Assembly (NCBI GenBank): GCA_002897615.1
Contig: BDTX01000011.1
Coordinates: 62,001-126,000 of the forward strand
Direction: 5' to 3'
Origin: a bacterium BMS3Bbin14
GTDB taxonomy: Bacteria > Desulfobacterota > Desulfobulbia > Desulfobulbales > Desulfobulbaceae
Length of the DNA: 64,000 nt
The stretch's first letter is position 1. Every line of letters starts with the position of its first letter. This document shows positions 44,640 to 53,011 of this stretch, one piece after another. The notes under the pieces are model-generated. The model saw only the letters and a list, made by a program, of their open reading frames with translations, had not been told where the DNA came from and searched no databases. The position numbers were made by a program, and so were the translations under genes.

Positions 44640-44810
44640 CCTGGATCCGTGAGCGTTCGAGAATGGTGCAGATGCAAGGCGGCAGATGCGCCGTTATCGG
44701 GCGGACCGCAGGGCGGCGCGGTGAAGACCAGGAAATACATTTATTTGACAATAATACAATAAATTCCAGGTGTTGCATGAAGTATAATCTCAAGCCGTCA
44801 CGGATTCAGG
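44640..44810 (+). mobile_element. MITE-like repeat, 171 bp, between rpoN and ptsN
   Basis: It begins CCTGGATCCGTGAGCG and ends GTCACGGATTCAGG, lacking about 48 internal bp. Perfect flanks AAAAT lie at 44635-44639 and 44811-44815. The right duplication overlaps the ptsN ATG (44814). Removing the element restores TAAAATGCTT. The GC-rich hairpin arms here are mispaired. Confidence 0.92.
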
Positions 44811-44813
44811 AAA

Positions 44814-45257
44814 ATGCTTAATTTGAGTCAAGAGTGTGTGATCCTTGATCTGGCGGCAACGACCAAGGAGGCAGTGTTGAAGGAACTTGCGGAGGCCCTG
44901 CACCGTCAATGTCCGGGAATCGGCATTGACGAGATCTGCCGGGTGTTGACGGAACGCGAACAGGTCGGCTCAACCGGCGTGGGGAACGGTGTCGCCATTC
45001 CCCATGGCAAGGTGGCGGGGCTGGACCGGATTATGCTTTGCTTCGGTCGCAGCCGGCAAGGCATCGCTTTTGATGTCTTCGACAACCAGCCGGTTCACCT
45101 TTTTGTCGTGATTCTTTCTTCGGTCGGCCTGGCTGATGAGTACCTGAAAACCCTGGCCCGGGTGAGCCGCCTGTTGAAACAGGCGGAAAAGAGACAGCTT
45201 TTGCTGCGGGCGGAAAACCGGCAGGCCATTGTCGACGTCTTTGCGGCCTCGACTTGA
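44814..45257 (+). CDS. ptsN: PTS IIA component-like nitrogen-regulatory protein (PtsN)
   Basis: 147 residues, fructose/mannitol-type EIIA fold. The phosphorylated His lies in GVAIPHGKVAGLDR near 66, and ADEYLKTLARVSRLLK is typical. PtsN proteins regulate nitrogen and potassium responses, and the gene is usually near rpoN. The common hpf gene between them is absent here. Its ribosome site is now the CAGG of the adjacent MITE end (AGG-AAA-ATG). Confidence 0.9.
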   Translation: MLNLSQECVILDLAATTKEAVLKELAEALHRQCPGIGIDEICRVLTEREQVGSTGVGNGVAIPHGKVAGLDRIMLCFGRSRQGIAFDVFDNQPVHLFVVILSSVGLADEYLKTLARVSRLLKQAEKRQLLLRAENRQAIVDVFAAST

Positions 45258-45375
45258 GGCCACTGTTGCCCCCCACAGTCTATTCGGCGGCCGATCTTCG
45301 TCCCGCCGGCCCAAAGAATCCAACCCGAATCCAGGCGCCGCTTCTCCTTCTCCGAATTTATTTTGGCGCGAATCC

Positions 45376-46725
45376 TTATTTGCGGATCATTTCGGCCAGC
45401 TGAAAGGCCATCTCCAGGCTCTGCTCGGCATTGAGCCGGGGATCGCAGGTGGTCTGGTAGTTCCGGCCCAGGTGCTCGTCGGCCAGGTGCCGCGCCCCGC
45501 CGATACATTCGGTCACATTGTCGCCGGTCAGCTCGAAGTGCACGCCGCCGGGTATCGTTCCCTCTGCCCAGTTCAACTCGAAAAAGCAGCGCAGTTCCGT
45601 CAGGATATCATCAAAATTCCGTGTCTTGTGGCCGCTGTTCGCGGTAAAGGTGTTGGCATGCATGGGGTCGCAGGTCCAGACCACCTTGAGGCCGGAACCC
45701 TTGACCGCCCGGAGCAGCGGCGGCAGGTGTTTTTCGATATCCCTGGCGCCGAAGCGGGTGATCAGGGTTATGCGTCCCGGTTCATTGACCGGGTTAAGCC
45801 GCTCGATCAGGGCGAGGATGTCGCCGATATCATGTTTGGGGCCGATCTTGATCCCCAGCGGGTTGAGCACGCCGCGGAGAAACTCGACGTGGGCGCCGTC
45901 GATCTGCCGGGTGCGGTCGCCGATCCACGGCATGTGGGTGGAGCAGTCATACCAGTCGCCGGTGGTGGAATCCTGGCGGGTCAGGGCATCCTCGTAACCG
46001 AGCAGCAAGGCCTCGTGCGAGGTAAAGAACTGGACCTGTTTCATCTGCGGGATATCCGTGGAAATGCCGATGTTCTCCATGAAATCGAGGGCCTGGCTGA
46101 TCTGCCGGGCCAGCCGTTCATAGGAGCGGCCCATGGGAGATTGCTTGACAAACTCCTGATTCCAGGCCTGTACCCGCCGCAGGGCGGCAAAGCCGCCGCG
46201 GGTGAACGCCCGCAGCAGATTGAGCGTCGCCGCGGACAGGTAATAGCCCTTGAGCATCCGTTCGGGGTCGGGGACCCGGGCCTCGGCAAGAGGTTCCACG
46301 GAATTGGCCATATCGCCCCGGTAGCTGGCGATCTCCTTGCCGTCGACCATTTCGGTGTCGCTGGAACGGGGCTTGGCATACTGGCCGGCCATCCGGCCCA
46401 CCTTGATCACCGGTTTGCCGCCGGCGTAGATGAGAACGACCGCCATCTGCAGCAGTACCTTCAAGGTTTCCCGGATGTTGGGGGCGGTGCAGCGGGAGAA
46501 CTCCTCGGAACAATCGCCGCCCTGGAGCAGAAAGGCCTCGCCCTCCACCGCCTTGGCCAGTAACTTTTTCAGCTCCCTGATTTCGCCGGCAAAAACCAGG
46601 GGCGGGAGGGTTGAGATCGATTCGATAACCTGGTCGTATCTGGCCTTATCCGGCCAGTTGGGTTGCTGCAGGGCGGTAAAACCATGCCAGCTTGATTTGC
46701 TCCAGCTTGGGCTGCCTTTTTTCAT
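45376..46725 (-). CDS. 3-deoxy-7-phosphoheptulonate synthase, class II
   Basis: 449 residues, class II (plant-like) DAHP synthase. QQPNWPDKARYD near 20, LLQGGDCSEEFSRCTAPNIRE near 66, VGRMAGQYAKPRS near 108 and FYRGD-like ASYRGDMANS are landmarks, with GIKIGPKHDIGDI and WTCDPMHANTF later. It starts the shikimate pathway from PEP and erythrose-4-phosphate. It is a single gene flanked by ptsN and a MITE. Confidence 0.95.
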   Translation of the reverse strand: MKKGSPSWSKSSWHGFTALQQPNWPDKARYDQVIESISTLPPLVFAGEIRELKKLLAKAVEGEAFLLQGGDCSEEFSRCTAPNIRETLKVLLQMAVVLIYAGGKPVIKVGRMAGQYAKPRSSDTEMVDGKEIASYRGDMANSVEPLAEARVPDPERMLKGYYLSAATLNLLRAFTRGGFAALRRVQAWNQEFVKQSPMGRSYERLARQISQALDFMENIGISTDIPQMKQVQFFTSHEALLLGYEDALTRQDSTTGDWYDCSTHMPWIGDRTRQIDGAHVEFLRGVLNPLGIKIGPKHDIGDILALIERLNPVNEPGRITLITRFGARDIEKHLPPLLRAVKGSGLKVVWTCDPMHANTFTANSGHKTRNFDDILTELRCFFELNWAEGTIPGGVHFELTGDNVTECIGGARHLADEHLGRNYQTTCDPRLNAEQSLEMAFQLAEMIRK

Positions 46726-46785
46726 GTCTGGTTCCCGGGTAGATTCAATTTCAATTCAAACAAAAGAATAACGTTCTAATTTTTC

Positions 46786-47004
46786 CCTGAATCCGTGAGC
46801 GTTCGAGAACGGTGCAGATGCAAGGCGGCAACGATGTTGATTATCCTGGTGTGATATCAACGAGTTGTCAACGCAGCAGCTGCGCCGTTATCGGGCGCCC
46901 CGCAGGGCGGCGCGGTGAAGACCAGTAAATGCATTCATTCGTCAATAATGCAATAAATTCCACATATTGCCTGAAACATCACTTCAAGCCGTCACGGATT
47001 CAGG
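46786..47004 (+). mobile_element. MITE-like repeat, full length (219 bp)
   Basis: It begins CCTGAATCCGTGAGCG and ends GTCACGGATTCAGG. Perfect flanks TTTTC lie at 46781-46785 and 47005-47009. It inserted at the 3' end of the leftward HsdR-N gene, whose stop codon TGA is now inside the terminal repeat (47000-47002). Before insertion the frame would have read KTKN and then TAG. Confidence 0.93.
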
Positions 47005-47581
47005 TTTTCGTTTTCGGTTTATCGATGGCGCATACCCCGCCTCGGCAACAGACTTCAAGGTCATAGGCGTTGAGTATCCGGGCCTCTTTTTCCCGCCTTT
47101 TTTCATCGGCAAAGGGTTCAAATACCAGTTCGTCACCCATCCCGACCACCCTGGTTCGGTCGGGAATCCCGGCCATCCCGGTCGCCAGCACCTTGCCGGT
47201 CAGGGTATCAAGGGTTTCGGCCTCGCGGCAGTTGGTGACCACGGCCAGCGGGATTCTGTAGTCCGGGTCCAGGATCCTGGCTGCCGCAATGGCCGGCCTT
47301 TCCCGGGTCACCAGCGAACCGGGGGCGTAACGGACAATCATTATTCGCCGGCCCGCCACCCGGACGGTCAGTTCAATGGTGGACTTGACGTATTGCCCGT
47401 TGAATGTGGTTTCGATAAAGAGCCGGGGTTCCAGTTCTTCCCGCGCAAAGCCCTTTTCCTCGACCATAAAGCGGGCCAGTTGCTGCCGGTACCGTTCATC
47501 ATCGGTATCCGGCAGTTCCTCGCCGGTCAAAAAATCGACCAGGGTTCCGTAGACGATATGGTGACCGGACGTATCTGTCAT
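47000..47581 (-). CDS. Orphan type I restriction HsdR N-terminal domain protein
   Basis: 193 residues. It matches the HsdR_N_2 domain: GEELPDTDDERYRQQLARFM, then IETTFNGQYVKSTIELTVRVAG and RIMIVRYAPGSLV, AARILDPDYRIPLAVVTNC and DTLTGKVLATG. No HsdS, HsdM or helicase gene is nearby, so it is a stand-alone nuclease-like domain of unknown role. A Cys-rich C-terminus (EVCCRGGVC) is unusual. The stop codon is supplied by a MITE. Confidence 0.75.
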   Translation of the reverse strand: MTDTSGHHIVYGTLVDFLTGEELPDTDDERYRQQLARFMVEEKGFAREELEPRLFIETTFNGQYVKSTIELTVRVAGRRIMIVRYAPGSLVTRERPAIAAARILDPDYRIPLAVVTNCREAETLDTLTGKVLATGMAGIPDRTRVVGMGDELVFEPFADEKRREKEARILNAYDLEVCCRGGVCAIDKPKTKT

Positions 47582-47685
47582 GGCCCCTGCCCCGGCAAGC
47601 GAATCGCCGGCGGGACCCTGCCGGGAGAGCCGGCAAAAGACCGTTTCCGGATGAGCACTGTTTGCCCCCGCCTTTCCCGTAATGT

Positions 47686-48582
47686 TTACAGCTCGAGCCA
47701 GGACTCGGAAAATATCGACTGGCCGGACAGCGCCTTGTACGTTTTGTAATGCTCGATGGCGGTTCCCTGCAGGGTGGATGGATCCGGGTCGGTCCCATCC
47801 ATCATGCCATGGACCATGTCCACCAGGTCCTGCCGTTCACCCTTGCAGATGGCCATGAGTTCGCTGTCATAAACATTGACGATGGCCGTGCTGATGCCGT
47901 ATTTCATCAGCATGATCAGGTAGGTCCGGTCCAGGTACTTGCGCAGATGCTCGGCCACGCCGTTGGAGACATTGGACAGGCCGACGGTGGAGCCGGCGCC
48001 CGGGGCGATATCCGGCAGCATCATCATGAATTCAAGGCCGGAGGCGATCTGGTCGGAACCCAGGGTGATGGGGGTGCCGATGGGATCGAAGAGAATTTTC
48101 TCATTGGGGATACCCGCCTCGTTAAGGGCCATCATCAGGTCAACGGCCATGGCCGCCCGCTCGTTTGAATCACGGGGCATGCCGTCGGGGCCCCAGAGCA
48201 GGGCAATCACGTTGCAGCCGGCCTCGGCGGCAACCGGAATGAGTTTTTCCATGCGCTCGGGCTGTGCGGAAATGGAGTTCATAATGGCCTGGGTTTTGTT
48301 TTTGACCACCTGGAAACCGGCGGTCATGGCATCGGCATTGGTGGTGTCAAGGCACAGGGGGGTATCAACGGTGCTCTGCACCGTCTCCACCACCCACGGC
48401 ATCAGCTCGGTCCCGTCTTTGCGGGCCGGGCCGATATTCAGGTCGAGGTAGGCCGCGCCGGCCTCGGTTTCTTCCCGGGCCATTTCCTGGACCGGACCGG
48501 GGATCCGTTCCTTCATTGCGCTGCCGCTTCTTTTTCCCATGATATTGATGCTCTCGGCAATTGCCTTTACCGTCATGGCCAT
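47686..48582 (-). CDS. acsE: Methyltetrahydrofolate methyltransferase, AcsE-like
   Basis: 298 residues with a pterin-binding TIM barrel: GPVQEMAREETEAGAAYLDLNIGPARK near 27-53, DTTNADAMTAGFQVV, NSISAQPERMEKLIP and GSTVGLSNVSNGV are AcsE-like. It moves the methyl group from methyl-THF to a corrinoid protein in the Wood-Ljungdahl pathway. AAGGAG precedes ATG 48582. The other acs genes are not in the window. A clean promoter with an overlapping palindrome lies upstream. Confidence 0.9.
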   Translation of the reverse strand: MAMTVKAIAESINIMGKRSGSAMKERIPGPVQEMAREETEAGAAYLDLNIGPARKDGTELMPWVVETVQSTVDTPLCLDTTNADAMTAGFQVVKNKTQAIMNSISAQPERMEKLIPVAAEAGCNVIALLWGPDGMPRDSNERAAMAVDLMMALNEAGIPNEKILFDPIGTPITLGSDQIASGLEFMMMLPDIAPGAGSTVGLSNVSNGVAEHLRKYLDRTYLIMLMKYGISTAIVNVYDSELMAICKGERQDLVDMVHGMMDGTDPDPSTLQGTAIEHYKTYKALSGQSIFSESWLEL

Positions 48583-48638
48583 TTTATGTTCTCCTTTGAA
48601 AAAATTAAATGACTTAAAAATATTATTCCATTTTTTAG

Positions 48639-48678
48639 TTAAACATGATAATTTAACGTGTTTAATGGTCGTTGTCAA
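48639..48678 (-). promoter_or_regulatory. acsE promoter with an overlapping inverted repeat
   Basis: On the minus strand TTGACA (48678-48673), a 17-bp spacer and TAAATT (48655-48650) form a promoter 68 bp upstream of acsE. TTAAACA and TGTTTAA arms (48639-48645 and 48659-48665; 13-bp spacer) overlap the -10 box, as a repressor operator would. Confidence 0.55.
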
Positions 48679-48785
48679 TTGGCAAATTCCACCATGCCGA
48701 CAGCCGGTTTTCAGCCGCCGGCAAACGTGAGATCACTTCATTTGTGCTTATCATGGTTTTTTTATAATATGGTTGATCAGTCTCA

Positions 48786-48906
48786 CCTGGATCCGTGACG
48801 GCTTGAGGTGATATTCCATGCAACATGTGGAATTTGTTGTATTATTGCCAAGTAAACGTATTTCCTGATCTTCACCGCGCCGTTCTCGGACGCTCACGGA
48901 TTCAGG
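48786..48906 (-). mobile_element. MITE-like repeat, 121-bp deletion form
   Basis: Reverse orientation. It begins CCTGGATCCGTGACGG and ends CTCACGGATTCAGG, with about 98 internal bp missing between the hairpin and the far end. Perfect flanks TCTCA lie at 48781-48785 and 48907-48911. It lies upstream of the protease gene at 48933. Confidence 0.92.
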
Positions 48907-48932
48907 TCTCAAATTATCCTCATGGAGCTTTT

Positions 48933-51095
48933 ATGCGTTTGAATCGCCTCCTGGCCTCCGGGCTGTTGATCCTTCTCATGGCGGGGCCCGGATATGCCAA
49001 GTTCGTACCGATCCGCTTTGACGTCTCTCGTAACCGTCTGATTGAATTCATGCTGAGTTCCCAGCTGCCGGCCGAGCACTTCAGCCGGAAAAGCCTGGCA
49101 GATGTGGCGCCGGCTGCGTTTGATCTCTATCTTCGGCAACTGGATGCGAGAAAGAGATTTTTGCTGAAGGCGAATGTCCTGGAGCTTCGGGCTCTGGCCG
49201 TTCATCTTGCCGACAATCTGCGCCGGGGCCGTGTTGTTTTACCCGACCTGGGCGCCACCCTGTATAACCGGCAGGTTCGGGAAGTCCAGGGCATGGTGGA
49301 ACAGCTCATGAAGGCGGGCTTCGATCCCGGGCGGCGGGACTACCTGGAGACCGATCCGAAGAAGCTTGATTATGCGGCGACCGAGGCGGAGTTGCGGGAC
49401 CGGTGGCGCCGCATTCTCAAGATGCAGGTCATGGAGACCTATCTGGGCTTACGGGAGCAGGAGAAAAAAAAGAGTTCTGCCAAGCAGAATAAAAAGGAGA
49501 AGAAGTCCGCCGAAGCACGACAGTCAAAAGGGCGGAATGCCGGCGACGTTGTCGACCAGGCCCTGTGGGCCCGGGCCATGGACAAGGTGCATGAGCGGAC
49601 GCAGCATTATCTGCACCGGCTGCTGCTGGAGACCCGGCAGGATCATTATAATCGTTATTTTGACGCCATTGCCAGGGCCTTCGGCCCTCATACCGATTAC
49701 ATGGCTCCGGCCTCCAGGGAAGATTTTGATATTCACATGAGCGGCTTCCTGGATGGAATCGGCGCCCTGCTGCGCGAAGATGACGGGCATATCAAGGTGA
49801 TGCGGATCATTCCCGGCAGTGCGGCGGCGCGCCAGGGCGAGCTCCAGGCCGAAGACACCATCCTGGCCGTGGCCGAAAAAGGCGGCACGCCCGTGGACAT
49901 CTCCGACATGCGGATCCGGGAGGCGGTTAGCTATATCCGTGGTCCCAAGGGTACGGAGGTGAGCCTGACGGTCCGAAAGCCGGATGGCACTAAGAAGATT
50001 ATCCGCATTATCCGCGATGTCGTGCATATCGAGGCAACCTACGTCAAGTCGGCGTCTTTTGTCGATAAAGAGGGTAATAAGCTGGGCTATATTCGAATTC
50101 CCGGTTTTTATCGTGATTTTGCCCCCGGCAAGTCGGACGACAAGCCCCGCAATGTGACCGATGACATGCGCCGGGCGCTTCATAAGATGAAAGAGGCGAA
50201 GGTTCGCGGCCTTATTCTCGATTTGCGCAATAACGGCGGCGGCTCGCTGGCAGATGCCGTGGATGTTTCCGGTCTGTTTCTGCCCGGCGGCCCGGTGGTG
50301 CAGGTCAAGAATTCCCGGGGCGTGATCCGGGTTCTCGAAGACGAGAACAAAAGCGTGTCCTTCAGCGGCCCCATGATTGTGCTGGTCAATAAGTTTTCCG
50401 CCTCGGCTTCGGAAATTTTCGCCGCCGCCATGCAGGATTACGGCCGGGCCCTGATCATCGGCGGCAGCCACACCCACGGCAAGGGCACGGTTCAGGCGCT
50501 GATGGACTTGAACCGGAACCTGCCCATCCTCCATCTGCGAAAGTATGACGACCTGGGGGCTCTCAAGGTCACGATCCAGAAATTTTACCGGATCAACGGC
50601 GAGTCCACCCAGTACAAGGGCATCCATCCCGATGTTGTCGTGCCGACCGTGCTCGATTTCCTGAAGAGCGGCGAGAAGTATCTGGATTATTCGCTGCCCT
50701 GGGATCAGGTGAAAGCCGTGCCGTATAAACGCTGGCCGGGCTTTCATTTCAATGTCGCCGAAGCCCGGCGCCTCGGAGAAAAATGGGTGGCCGCGAGCCC
50801 GGCATTTAAAAAGATAAAGGAAGAATCGGACCGGGCTAAAATCCGGGCCGAAAAGACCAGGCTGCCTGATTATCTTGCCGCCGTCGAAAAGGAGCGCCGG
50901 AAATTAATTGCGGAAAAGAAGGAAGATGGCGGCCACGGAACGCTTTTTGGCAACCTGGGAGCGGTCCGGCCCGGGAAGACGCCGGGCAAGAAAAATCTAC
51001 AGGAGCAACTGGCGAAAGACCCTTTTGTCCAGGTGTCGGTCTACCTGATGGATGATCTGGCATTTCCCCGTCAGTCAATTGTGAAGACGCCATGA
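48933..51095 (+). CDS. Tail-specific C-terminal processing protease (S41, Prc-like)
   Basis: 720 residues. Signal peptide at residues 1-23 (LLASGLLILLMAGPGYA). An N-terminal helical region with a Lys-rich insert (KKKSSAKQNKKEKK) precedes the PDZ domain (DGIGALLREDDGHIKVMRIIPGSAA, about 272-360). The S41 core follows with LILDLRNNGGGSLADAV, the catalytic Ser in KFSASASEIFAAAMQ near 490 and the Lys in HGKGTVQAL near 518. Length and layout match Prc, a periplasmic protease. GGAG precedes ATG 48933; the frame extends back into a MITE. Confidence 0.94.
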   Translation: MRLNRLLASGLLILLMAGPGYAKFVPIRFDVSRNRLIEFMLSSQLPAEHFSRKSLADVAPAAFDLYLRQLDARKRFLLKANVLELRALAVHLADNLRRGRVVLPDLGATLYNRQVREVQGMVEQLMKAGFDPGRRDYLETDPKKLDYAATEAELRDRWRRILKMQVMETYLGLREQEKKKSSAKQNKKEKKSAEARQSKGRNAGDVVDQALWARAMDKVHERTQHYLHRLLLETRQDHYNRYFDAIARAFGPHTDYMAPASREDFDIHMSGFLDGIGALLREDDGHIKVMRIIPGSAAARQGELQAEDTILAVAEKGGTPVDISDMRIREAVSYIRGPKGTEVSLTVRKPDGTKKIIRIIRDVVHIEATYVKSASFVDKEGNKLGYIRIPGFYRDFAPGKSDDKPRNVTDDMRRALHKMKEAKVRGLILDLRNNGGGSLADAVDVSGLFLPGGPVVQVKNSRGVIRVLEDENKSVSFSGPMIVLVNKFSASASEIFAAAMQDYGRALIIGGSHTHGKGTVQALMDLNRNLPILHLRKYDDLGALKVTIQKFYRINGESTQYKGIHPDVVVPTVLDFLKSGEKYLDYSLPWDQVKAVPYKRWPGFHFNVAEARRLGEKWVAASPAFKKIKEESDRAKIRAEKTRLPDYLAAVEKERRKLIAEKKEDGGHGTLFGNLGAVRPGKTPGKKNLQEQLAKDPFVQVSVYLMDDLAFPRQSIVKTP

Positions 51096-51104
51096 TTTTT
51101 TTTC

Positions 51105-51133
51105 TTGAAATCGTGTGTTAGTCATGCTAGATA
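51105..51133 (+). promoter_or_regulatory. Sigma-70-like promoter upstream of the RsbRD-N/dsr genes
   Basis: TTGAAA (51105-51110), a 17-bp spacer and TAGATA (51128-51133), about 62 bp before the RsbRD-N start. A loose palindrome (ATGCATAACTGCAT) lies just downstream. Confidence 0.45.
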
Positions 51134-51194
51134 TGCATAACTGCATGAACACTCATTCATCTTAATAAGTTTAATTTTTTGCCAATTTGTTTGA

Positions 51195-51734
51195 ATGACA
51201 ATGAAACTAGTCGACGCTCTGCGGAACAAGAAAGAACAGATTCTCTCCCGGTGGATAGACAGAACGCTGGATAGCTATCTGGAACCCGGGTTTTTTAAAA
51301 AATCTAAAGATAAATTTGCCAACCCGGTCGGAGTCAATATCAGAGAAGGGCTGACAAAGCTCTATGAGATGCTTCTCGCCTCGGCCGGACAGGACCAGTA
51401 TGCGGAACCGCTGGACCAGGTCATTCGGATCCGTGCTGTGCAGGAGTTTACCCCGGCGCAGGCGGTTTCTCCTATTCTTGAGCTCAAATGGGTGGTTAAA
51501 CAGGTTTTGTCCGCCGACAAAGACACCCGCCCCCTTCTTGCCGAACTCGATTCCTTTGACTGCGATGTTGACCGTGCTGCCCTGGCAGCCTTTGATATTT
51601 ATATGAATTGCCGGGAGCAGTTGCATAAGGCCCGGATTTTTGAACTTAAAAGCGGCAATTTCATCCTGTCGGATTCGGGATGTCCGTCGGCCCTTATCAG
51701 GAAGAATTCGCAGGACAAATCGCGGATCCACTGA
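51195..51734 (+). CDS. RsbRD N-terminal domain protein preceding dsrM
   Basis: 179 residues, all-helical. LVDALRNKKEQILSRWIDRTLDSY near the N-terminus, LLASAGQDQYAEPLDQVIRIRAVQEFTPAQAV and FDIYMNCREQL match the RsbRD_N domain. Such genes precede dsrMKJOP in several sulfate reducers (recalled, unverified), suggesting a regulatory or assembly role. The 219-bp gap to dsrM holds no gene. ATG 51195 or the second Met at 51201 could be the start. Confidence 0.78.
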   Translation: MTMKLVDALRNKKEQILSRWIDRTLDSYLEPGFFKKSKDKFANPVGVNIREGLTKLYEMLLASAGQDQYAEPLDQVIRIRAVQEFTPAQAVSPILELKWVVKQVLSADKDTRPLLAELDSFDCDVDRAALAAFDIYMNCREQLHKARIFELKSGNFILSDSGCPSALIRKNSQDKSRIH

Positions 51735-51953
51735 GAGCCGGTTTGGCCGGTAACGAGGTTATTGTTCGAGATCAGGTGAGCGCAGGCTCCGGGATATCGG
51801 ACAAAAAAGACCGTTTTCGACTGGGCGCTGTCTGGAAAAGAGTCAAAATAGCAGGGCAATCAGCCGGTACGGGCAGGGTGCAAAGCCTGTCGGTCCGGCT
51901 CTATCGTAACGTTTCACACAGTTTTAATTTAACATGAAGCTAGGGAGTGAGCG

Positions 51954-52976
51954 ATGAAGTACACCTTCCCGTTGGGGGCAGTCATTGTCTTGGCCTTGAT
52001 TGCGTGGCTTGGGTCCCAGATACCGGGTATGCAATACCTCTTTGGCGTTGCCGTTCCGTATCTGGCCATGGCCCTGTTTCTTGGTGGATTTTGCTACCGG
52101 GTGGTTCATTGGGCCAAGTCTCCGGTGCCATTTCATATTCCGACCACCTGTGGTCAGGAGTATTCCCTGCCCTGGATCAAGCAGGACAAACTTGAATGTC
52201 CGGTCAACACCTCCCAGGTTGTGGCCCGGATGTTTCTCGAGATCTTTCTGTTCCGCTCTCTGTGGCGGAATACCAAGGCTATGGTTTACGATGGGCCGAA
52301 ACTGACCTACGAGTCCAGCAAGTGGCTGTGGCTCTTCGGTCTGCTCTTTCATTACAGCCTTCTGATTATCATAATTCGTCATATGCGGCTGTTTCTGAAT
52401 CCGGTGCCGGGTTTTCTGCATGGCCTGGAATTCGCCGACGGCATCCTGCAGATCGGGGCACCGAATCTGTATCTCACCGATGTGACCATTTTGCTGGCAC
52501 TCATCCTGCTCTTCGGTCGACGTCTGACTAACCGGCATGTCCGCTATATTTCCCTGCCCAATGACATGTTTCCGCTGTTTCTTATTTTTGCTATTGCCTC
52601 CACCGGTATTATGATGCGTTATTTTTTTCGTTCCGAGGTTGACATCATCAATATCAAGCAACTTGCCCTCGGCCTGGTCACGCTGCATCCTGTCATTGCC
52701 GGGAAGCTCAGCCCGATTTTTTATACCCACCTTTTTCTGGTCTCCACGTTGCTGGTCTATTTTCCCTTCAGCAAGCTGATGCACATGGGCGGGATCTTCC
52801 TCAGCCCGACCAGAAATCTGGCCAATAACAGTCGGATGGTGCGTCATATCAATCCCTGGAACGATCCGAATATCAAGCCGCATCCTTATTCGGCATATGA
52901 AGACGAATTCCGGGAGAATATGGTGGAAATGGGTATTCCGGTGGAAAAACCGTTACCCGAAAAGACCGAGGACTAA
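51954..52976 (+). CDS. dsrM: DsrM, cytochrome b subunit of the DsrMKJOP complex
   Basis: 340 residues, NarI-like membrane protein with about six membrane segments (PLGAVIVLALIAWLGSQIPG; WLWLFGLLFHYSLLIIIIRHM; VTILLALILLFGRRL; MFPLFLIFAIASTGIMM; IFYTHLFLVSTLLVYFPF). Histidines in segments two and five are the expected heme b ligands. It exchanges electrons with the quinone pool and DsrK. GGGAGTGAGCG precedes the ATG. First gene of dsrMKJOP. Confidence 0.95.
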   Translation: MKYTFPLGAVIVLALIAWLGSQIPGMQYLFGVAVPYLAMALFLGGFCYRVVHWAKSPVPFHIPTTCGQEYSLPWIKQDKLECPVNTSQVVARMFLEIFLFRSLWRNTKAMVYDGPKLTYESSKWLWLFGLLFHYSLLIIIIRHMRLFLNPVPGFLHGLEFADGILQIGAPNLYLTDVTILLALILLFGRRLTNRHVRYISLPNDMFPLFLIFAIASTGIMMRYFFRSEVDIINIKQLALGLVTLHPVIAGKLSPIFYTHLFLVSTLLVYFPFSKLMHMGGIFLSPTRNLANNSRMVRHINPWNDPNIKPHPYSAYEDEFRENMVEMGIPVEKPLPEKTED

Positions 52977-53011
52977 TAGTTGCATAACCTCAAGAGTAGA
53001 AGGATAGAGCA

